Source: an uncultured Pseudomonadota bacterium (lineage in GTDB: Bacteria; Myxococcota_A; UBA796; SXON01). Taken from it: a stretch of DNA of 64,000 nucleotides. A program made the translations under genes and the position numbers. The notes beneath the pieces were generated by a model that searched no databases, was not told the origin of the DNA, and saw only the letters and a program-made list of their open reading frames with translations. Positions 59,114 through 64,000 of the stretch are shown here, piece by piece. Numbering within the stretch: the stretch's first letter is position 1; every line of letters begins with the position of its first letter. The stretch lies in the NCBI GenBank assembly GCA_903844155.1, contig CAIMSU010000117.1, positions 100,925 to 164,924 of the forward strand, written 5' to 3'.

Positions 59114-60588
59114 CACTCCTCGGGGGTCTAGGCGGCCTCGTCGCTTCGATCGCCCTTTACGAACTCCTGCGCTGGCAAACGGTGAAGCTGGTTCGGCGCA
59201 GGCTCCACGACTCCGTGGAGGGGTTCATCCAACGTCATCACGTCCAATTGGACCACTTCCGCTTCATCGACCGCGTCTGGGTCCGGCAGACCCTCCTCCT
59301 CGACGCCGAGCTCGGTGAGGAGACCGCGGCCCGAGCACGCGCCACCGGGGTCAGCATGCTGACACTGCGGGACCGGATCGAAGGTTGGCTCGACGAAATC
59401 GTCCCCTACTTCAACATCCTCTCCTACTACAAGCTCGGGGGCGTCGTCGCGCAGGGGCTCACCGAAGCTTGCTACGAGCTGGTGTTCGACAGCGCGGGGC
59501 TCGAAGCTGCGCGGGCGCAAGTGCCCCGTGGCTCCGTGACGGTGTACGTAGCAAATCATCGGTCGAATGCAGACTACGTCGTCCTGAGCGTGGGGGCGAT
59601 GCGTCAGGTTGCATTGTCCTATGCCGTGGGTGAATGGGCGAGAGTCTGGCCGTTGGACGTGCTTTTTCGAAGTTTCGGAAGCTACTTCGTACGCCGGGGC
59701 GAAAAGGACCAGCTGTATCACAGTGTGTTGGAGCGATACCTGCAGCTCGTGGCCGCCCGCGGCCTGACGACTGCGTTCTTTTTGGAGGGTGGGCTGACGC
59801 GCGACGGCCGCTTCCGGGAGCCCAAGATCGGCCTTCTCGACTACTTGATCGGCGTGCTTCGGCGGGAGCCGGAGCGGGAGATCATGTTCATACCGGTGGG
59901 GATCAACTACGACCGGGTGCTCGAAGACAGGAACCTGCTCGCCGACACCAAACCGACCGCCCTCGCGAAATGGCGCTCCTTCGCACGCATGGCGCTTAGG
60001 GCGCCAGGGTACACGCTGGCCTTCTTCGCCCGGGCGGCCGTCCGCTCCCACCGCAAGCAGGGGTACGCCGGGGTGAACTTCGGCCCGGCCATTCCGCTCA
60101 CATCGTTCATGCCCGACGCCGCGATTGTCGCCCGGTTGCCCGACGCCGAACGGCGGCCGCGAATCGCGCAAGCAGCCGACTTCCTCCTCGATCGCGTGCA
60201 CGGGGTCGTCCCGGCCACGCCCGTCGCGCTGGTTGCGGGTCCGCTACTCGCCGGCGTGACCGATCTGACGGAGCTCGTGCGCAAGGTTCGCGAGCAGGTA
60301 GCAGCGCTCGAATCCGCCGGCCGCCCCATCACCCGCGGAAGTGCCTTTCGCCGCACGGCGCCGACCTCCCGGCCAGATGACGCCCAGAAGGAGGAACTGG
60401 ACGACGCCATCGGCAACTCCGAAGACGCCGAGCGAATCGTCGACCTTGCCTTGATCCTGCTTGAACGGCGCCGACTCGTCAGTCGTGAGGGCGGCGCGAT
60501 GCGCGTCAGCCCGGGCGCGGCGGACCTCCTCCGGTTCTACCAGTTGTCGCTCGAGCCCCCGTCCCACCGCGCCTTTCGAGGTCCGTGA
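59110..60588 (+). CDS. PlsB-like glycerol-3-phosphate acyltransferase
   Basis: 492 residues from ATG 59110. Resembles the PlsB/DHAPAT branch of the acyltransferase superfamily: motif I 'VANHRSNADYVVLS' (His150, Asp155), a block II region 'FRSFGSYFVRRGEKDQLY', motif III 'FFLEGGLTRDGRFREPKIGLLDYLI' and motif IV 'IPVGINYDRVLED'. It is shorter than E. coli PlsB (807). The N-terminal hydrophobic stretch may dock it to the membrane. The C-terminal tail (about 440 onward) contains a small winged-helix-like or helical segment. Catalyses sn-1 acylation in phospholipid synthesis, if PlsB-like. Coupled to a thioesterase. Confidence 0.82.
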   Translation: MTLLGGLGGLVASIALYELLRWQTVKLVRRRLHDSVEGFIQRHHVQLDHFRFIDRVWVRQTLLLDAELGEETAARARATGVSMLTLRDRIEGWLDEIVPYFNILSYYKLGGVVAQGLTEACYELVFDSAGLEAARAQVPRGSVTVYVANHRSNADYVVLSVGAMRQVALSYAVGEWARVWPLDVLFRSFGSYFVRRGEKDQLYHSVLERYLQLVAARGLTTAFFLEGGLTRDGRFREPKIGLLDYLIGVLRREPEREIMFIPVGINYDRVLEDRNLLADTKPTALAKWRSFARMALRAPGYTLAFFARAAVRSHRKQGYAGVNFGPAIPLTSFMPDAAIVARLPDAERRPRIAQAADFLLDRVHGVVPATPVALVAGPLLAGVTDLTELVRKVREQVAALESAGRPITRGSAFRRTAPTSRPDDAQKEELDDAIGNSEDAERIVDLALILLERRRLVSREGGAMRVSPGAADLLRFYQLSLEPPSHRAFRGP

Positions 60589-60600
60589 CCCTTCGGCGGC

Positions 60601-61014
60601 TCAATTCAAGAAGCGCGCCCGCTCCTCCGGCGACGGGATCCGACACGCCTCCTTGCGCCCCCACACGAGGTAGCGGTTCCGGGCAAAGATGCGGTACCCA
60701 AGATCGGTGAGCGGCCGGGGCAGGACGCCAAACCAGCCCACCGCACGCCACGGGTAGCCGAGGAACCCGGAAATCCGGAAAATCGCGCTTGAATGCCACT
60801 GCACGTCCTCGTCCGGCGCCCCCTGCCCCGTGACGAGGATGATGCTGTCGAGCCCCGGCGGTAACGGATGGCGCGCGATGATCGCCCGCGCCGCCTCGGA
60901 CTGGAGGGCGGCGAACCGGAACTGCCCGGCCGGATCGTGGGACAACAGCCACCGTACCGAAGCGTCGCAGAAGCCGCAGAGGCCGTCGTAGAGGATGAGT
61001 GGGGACTCGGACAC
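60601..61014 (-). CDS. DCC-family thiol-disulfide protein (DUF393)
   Basis: 137 residues from GTG 61014, with TAGCTT six bases upstream. Thioredoxin-related DCC family named for its D-x-x-C-x-x-C start: 'LILYDGLCGFCDASVRWLLSHDP' supplies the redox pair. Further family blocks are 'FRFAALQSEAARAII', 'SIILVTGQ' and 'SAIFRISGFLGYPWRAVGWFGVLPRPLTDLGYRIFARNRYLVWG'. Cytoplasmic; biochemical role not established for most members. It ends 12 bp from the convergent acyltransferase gene. Confidence 0.88.
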   Translation of the reverse strand: MSESPLILYDGLCGFCDASVRWLLSHDPAGQFRFAALQSEAARAIIARHPLPPGLDSIILVTGQGAPDEDVQWHSSAIFRISGFLGYPWRAVGWFGVLPRPLTDLGYRIFARNRYLVWGRKEACRIPSPEERARFLN

Positions 61015-61020
61015 CGCTAC

Positions 61021-61026
61021 AAGCTA
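61021..61026 (-). promoter_or_regulatory. -10-like TAGCTT, 6 nt before GTG 61014
   Basis: Minus strand: TAGCTT, then gtagcg, then GTG. It lies just inside the gap after the START-like gene. Confidence 0.45.
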
Positions 61027-61033
61027 TCCACGC

Positions 61034-61741
61034 CTACCGGGGGACGCAGGGAATCGTGACCCCATCCCCGCCGGGTTGGTCGCAACTTGACACATATCGG
61101 GCATGCATCGATCGCGCATCCTCAAGGGTGGCACGAAATAATTCAGGTAGCGAGGCATCCGCGTACCGATCCGCGGCGCCTGCTGGGAGGGAGCCACCGA
61201 GTCGGACCCGGGCTTGATAGATGCAAAGCGTCTCATTCTGGCTCACGGGCAGGAGGATCCAGCTCCCCTGATTGGTCGGGATGGAGAGGGCCGCGTCAAA
61301 CGCATCCGCGCTCGTCTTCGCCCGCGCGTTTGCGAGCTCTTCCGGTGCGTTGCTCCATGCGCGCTCCCAGGCGCCCGATGGTGCCACGGCAAGGTTTGTC
61401 TCGGTTCGGACAACCCACTGCCGGTCCTGAAAAGGCCACGGCAGGTCAAGCCGTTCGTAAAGCAGCTTGTTCGCCGCCCACCCGCCGTTCCATGCAACCT
61501 GAACGAGCCCGCTCACAACCTGGACCGGGTGGTCGTCCGTGATGGCCAACCACAGCGCCGCCTGTGACTCGGCGAGAACGCCAATTCCACGGGTTCCCTC
61601 GTCGGACTGCCGATGCGCGACATCGCCGGACGCGACCGTTGCCCACGTGGAAGCGTCGATCGCGCCCGGAGGGAGTCGCGCGTGCGCGCTCACAACCGGT
61701 TCAGCCCTGGACCACGCCGCAGCGAGGTCGGCCGCCGTCAT
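61034..61741 (-). CDS. START-like domain protein
   Basis: 235 residues from ATG 61741, overlapping the upstream ExbD stop (ATGA). The order 'ALWLAITDDHPVQVVSGLVQVAWNGGWAANKLLYERLDLPWPFQDRQWVVRTETNLA' recalls START/SRPBCC proteins, where W-x-x-N and 'P-x-P-F-x-D-R-x-W/F-V' are typical. 'GSWILLPVSQNETLCIYQARVRLGG' continues the sheet. START domains bind lipids or hydrophobic ligands. No signal peptide is evident. Its fixed position at the end of an ExbB/ExbD operon is unusual. Assignment is by pattern only. Confidence 0.6.
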   Translation of the reverse strand: MTAADLAAAWSRAEPVVSAHARLPPGAIDASTWATVASGDVAHRQSDEGTRGIGVLAESQAALWLAITDDHPVQVVSGLVQVAWNGGWAANKLLYERLDLPWPFQDRQWVVRTETNLAVAPSGAWERAWSNAPEELANARAKTSADAFDAALSIPTNQGSWILLPVSQNETLCIYQARVRLGGSLPAGAADRYADASLPELFRATLEDARSMHARYVSSCDQPGGDGVTIPCVPR

Positions 61742-62355
61742 CCGCCCGCGGGTGCCGCAGCAGCGTCGGGCGAACCGGCCGCTTCGATGGTGTCGCCCGC
61801 TGCGTCGACCTTGCCGGGGATGGAGACGAACTTGAACTTCGCCCAGCCGGCTTCGTTCGCCGAACCGATGACGCGGCGAATGAGCCGGAAGTCCGTCTTG
61901 ATGTCGGCCTGCACGATGAGGAGGCCCTGGTAGGACGCGGCCTGATCACGCCCCTCGATCTTCTCGCGGAACTCCCGCTGCTCGGTGAGGATCTTGACCA
62001 GTCCCGGGATCGACGCGCCGGCCTGGGCAGCGAGATCGTCGCCCATGTCGGACTCCGGGATCTGCTGGTTGTCCACCAGCAACAGCCCGTCGTTGTTCAT
62101 CATGATGACGGTACCGGGATCCTCGAGCGGTGCACCCGAGACCACGGTCGGGGTCTTGATGTGGTCGTTCGGGGTGACCTGACCGGCGGCGGTGAACAAC
62201 TGAATCAGGAAGATGACGAGGATGGTGAACATGTCCACCATCGCCGTCAGGTTCAAGCTCGCGAAACCGCTCTTCTTCCCGCCCGACAGCGGGCTGGTGC
62301 GGAGGCGACCGATCGGCGGGTACGCCGGGCGGCGGCCAGGGGAGACGACGGGCAT
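61738..62355 (-). CDS. ExbD/TolR-family protein (second copy)
   Basis: 205 residues from ATG 62355, with AGGAGG six bases upstream. Energy-transducing proton-channel subunit. The N-terminal cytoplasmic region is Pro/Gly/Lys-rich, then comes the transmembrane segment with the conserved aspartate ('LNLTAMVDMFTILVIFLIQLF'), then a periplasmic domain ('NNDGLLLVDNQQIPES', 'ADIKTDFRLIRRVIGSANEAGWAKFKFVSI'). It forms a complex with the ExbB encoded upstream; two non-identical ExbD proteins in one operon suggest a heteromeric channel. Confidence 0.88.
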   Translation of the reverse strand: MPVVSPGRRPAYPPIGRLRTSPLSGGKKSGFASLNLTAMVDMFTILVIFLIQLFTAAGQVTPNDHIKTPTVVSGAPLEDPGTVIMMNNDGLLLVDNQQIPESDMGDDLAAQAGASIPGLVKILTEQREFREKIEGRDQAASYQGLLIVQADIKTDFRLIRRVIGSANEAGWAKFKFVSIPGKVDAAGDTIEAAGSPDAAAAPAGG

Positions 62356-62356
62356 G

Positions 62357-62878
62357 CTAGCCTCCTGCCGGTGCGGGCGCCGCTGCCGGCATACCGTCGG
62401 GGGTGGTGGAAGGTGCACCGCCGGCCAACGCCGTCTGCGGGTACCCGAATTCGCGGGTCAGATCCAATGCTTTGATCATCTCTTCGTACGGCTGTCCGTC
62501 ATCGGTGTTGATGACCGCCATCGTCTCGGTCGGGTAGGCGTCGTGATCGGCCTTGATGAGGTCCTTGAGCTGTTTCCAGTCTTGTTCCTCGCCAATCTTG
62601 TCGAGCTTCTTGCCTTCCTCGACCTTCCGACCGATCCAGACGCCATCCTTCTCGATGTGGATGGTGAGCGGCGGGGGCGGCGGCGGATCGGGGATCTCCA
62701 CATCCGGGTTCGGCGGCGAAATGGACTGTTCCACGTCGATCGACGCGATCTGGGTCCACACGGCCGCGATCATCAGGAACGCGATGAGGCAGGACATGAA
62801 GTCGATGAAGGGGACCAGGTTCAGGTCCACCATCATTCCCTTCTTGCCGCCCTTGCCGCCTTCGACGCTGACGCCCAT
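62357..62878 (-). CDS. ExbD/TolR-family protein (first copy)
   Basis: 173 residues. Transmembrane segment with the channel aspartate in 'DLNLVPFIDFMSCLIAFLMIAAVW', then a proline-rich 'PDPPPPPPLTIHIEKDGVWIG' and the periplasmic domain 'DAYPTETMAVINTDDGQPYEEMIKALDLTREFGYPQTAL'. Smaller than its paralogue at 61738. Starts 6 bp after exbB and is followed 1 bp later by the second copy's region. Confidence 0.88.
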   Translation of the reverse strand: MGVSVEGGKGGKKGMMVDLNLVPFIDFMSCLIAFLMIAAVWTQIASIDVEQSISPPNPDVEIPDPPPPPPLTIHIEKDGVWIGRKVEEGKKLDKIGEEQDWKQLKDLIKADHDAYPTETMAVINTDDGQPYEEMIKALDLTREFGYPQTALAGGAPSTTPDGMPAAAPAPAGG

Positions 62879-62884
62879 GCCGGC

Positions 62885-63547
62885 CTACCCGATCGCCTGC
62901 GCCCCGCCCTCGGCCTTGGCGGCACGATTGGACAGGACGAAGTTGATCTCGGCGACGACGGACTCGTTGATGGCCTCCAGCACGTGCTGGGTCTGGGCCT
63001 GGAGGAACGCGTAGAGCAGCAGAACGGGGACGGCCGTGCCGAGACCGAAGGCCGTGCAGTGCATGGCCTCCGAGATTCCGGCGGAGAGCAGCGTGGCCTT
63101 CTGGGCGGGGTCGGCGTTCGCGACGGCGCCGAAGGTCTTGATGAGGCCCGAGATGGTCCCGAGCAGCGCCGCGAGCGTCGCCGCATTGGAGAGCACCGCG
63201 AGGTAGCCCGTGCGCGCCTCGATGATCGGCACTTCGGAGAGCGACGCCTGGTCAAGCGCCGCCTGGATCTCCTTGTCGGGCCGGTGCGCCTTGAGGAGGC
63301 CGGCGCGCAGGATGCGGGACAGTGGGCCCTGCTTCTGCGAGGAGAGCCAGCGGATCGCCGCCTGGATGTCGCCACGCATGATGTGCTGGTTCAACCCGGT
63401 CAACAGCGCGTGCTTGTTCTCACGGCAGTCCATCAGGAGCACCTTGAAGCGCTCAAGGGTAATGCCGATGGCGGCGAGCGCGCACGCGGAGATCAGGTTC
63501 ATACCCCAACCGCCTTCCTTGTAGAACTGAACGATTTCACCGATCAC
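62885..63547 (-). CDS. ExbB/TolQ/MotA-family proton channel
   Basis: 220 residues from GTG 63547, with GGAG five bases upstream. Three transmembrane segments: 'GWGMNLISACALAAIGITLERF' at the N-terminus, then after a cytoplasmic loop ('IQAALDQASLSEVPIIEARTGYLAVLSNAATLAALLGTISGLIKTF') the MotA/TolQ signature with the conserved GLxxTVxG-like 'AALLGTISGLI', and 'TAFGLGTAVPVLLLYAFLQAQTQHVLEAIN'. Uses the proton gradient to drive a trans-envelope task (TonB, Tol-Pal, or gliding/secretion machinery). No TonB gene is in the window. Head of the operon. Confidence 0.9.
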   Translation of the reverse strand: MIGEIVQFYKEGGWGMNLISACALAAIGITLERFKVLLMDCRENKHALLTGLNQHIMRGDIQAAIRWLSSQKQGPLSRILRAGLLKAHRPDKEIQAALDQASLSEVPIIEARTGYLAVLSNAATLAALLGTISGLIKTFGAVANADPAQKATLLSAGISEAMHCTAFGLGTAVPVLLLYAFLQAQTQHVLEAINESVVAEINFVLSNRAAKAEGGAQAIG

Positions 63548-64000
63548 GTGGACTCCAGAGCGGCCAAGGCCGTGACGAGATGCGCGAGAAGCGCGTGGAT
63601 GCTGTTGCCCGAAGGGGCCGGAGACGAAGAAGAAGTTGCGAAGCAGCCACTTAGTACCAGAACGGTCGGGGGAGGTCCATGCCAGGGCTGTAAGGAGATC
63701 GTCTAGGCGAGCGCACGGGACCGCTGTTGAGCAATGAAACATGCGGGATTCCCGACACTTGCCCCAGGGCCCGGGCCGCGACGTGAAATCCCTGTAAAGG
63801 GCCGGAAACCGAACGCAGGGGGCGATGCGCAGCCATCTCGCGCGCTCCGCTTCGCGAGATGGCTGTTTCTTCTGGGTCGGGCCTGCCAATTTCGGGTTTC
63901 TGATCTGTTCGTGACGTCCTTGACCCGTCAACCATTCGGCATCCACGAGGCAGGCCCTCCCGTGGCCAACCCTGATCGAAGGCACGGAACTTGCGTTCGC
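63548..64000. other. 453-bp gene-free end of window
   Basis: No coding gene is supported on either strand. It carries the upstream region of exbB (minus strand) and, on the plus strand, an intrinsic-terminator-like hairpin at 63831-63864. A plus-strand transcript of unknown nature may end there. No tRNA or rRNA was recognised. Confidence 0.5.
63831..63872 (+). terminator. Intrinsic-terminator-like hairpin
   Basis: Perfect 12-bp stem (agccatctcgcg at 63831-63842, cgcgagatggct at 63853-63864) with a 10-base loop, followed by gtttcttct. T-rich downstream only on the plus strand, so it would stop plus-strand transcription, although no plus-strand gene is seen before it in the preceding 280 bases. 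Confidence 0.65.

Noticed and set aside
63548..63985. Possible longer ExbB with 146 extra N-terminal residues
   Set aside because: The extension has no ExbB-like features, and GTG 63547 has a well-placed GGAG and gives the normal family N-terminus. The upstream frame is open by chance.
1..64000. tRNA, rRNA, transposase or prophage genes
   Set aside because: Looked for and not found: no transposase or integrase motifs in the translated frames, and no recognisable tRNA cloverleaf or rRNA segment.

Overview
The window is G+C-rich throughout and densely packed with genes, many joined by ATGA/GTGA/TGATG overlaps. It comes from a Gram-negative bacterium: there are outer-membrane barrels, a porin-like protein, an ExbB/ExbD operon and about ten lipoproteins, and MurE carries the DNPR motif of meso-diaminopimelate enzymes. 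MopE-type metal-binding repeats, PEGA and LEA14 lipoproteins, a CehA/McbA-type PHP protein, a LuxC-like reductase and a PASTA-tailed FtsI together suggest a Myxococcota-like lineage. That placement is inference; no rRNA marker is present.

Layout. 1-5911: end of a thiolase gene, then four coupled genes of unknown role (a helical protein, a probable lipoprotein, a membrane-anchored GH18-like protein). 6233-6967: PAP2-type membrane enzyme. 7147-17059: two giant acidic repeat lipoproteins. One has about 38 CxDGxDNDGDG repeats and is coupled to a PEGA protein; the other is a divergent MopE-repeat/beta-helix protein. 17098-34273: mostly single envelope genes, including a LEA14 lipoprotein, PlsC, a LuxC-like reductase, two outer-membrane proteins, an NlpC/P60-like lipoprotein, a GGQ-domain protein, a YaaW-like/GTPase fusion, a porin, a CehA-like PHP protein and an SDR. 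34476-36073: LarE coupled to a SAM hydrolase.

36203-52392: the division and cell-wall (dcw) cluster: mraZ-rsmH-ftsL-ftsI, a 337-bp gap, murE-murF-mraY-murD-ftsW-murC-(murB-like)-ddl-ftsQ-ftsZ. murG and ftsA are missing from their usual places. The gene in the murB slot encodes a MurB homologue that has lost its FAD-binding loop.

52427-64000: two membrane proteins, an SPFH pair (one a predicted lipoprotein), an aromatic-amino-acid-lyase homologue lacking the MIO serine and two catalytic tyrosines, a divergent thioesterase/PlsB-like pair, a DCC-family protein and an ExbB-ExbD-ExbD operon ending in a START-like gene.

A recurring feature is leaderless-looking gene starts: at least a dozen first-in-unit genes have a TA-starting -10-like hexamer ending five to seven (usually exactly six) bases before the ATG/GTG. 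The most unusual protein findings are the lyase pseudoenzyme, the degenerate MurB in an otherwise intact dcw operon, and the repeat-lipoprotein pair.
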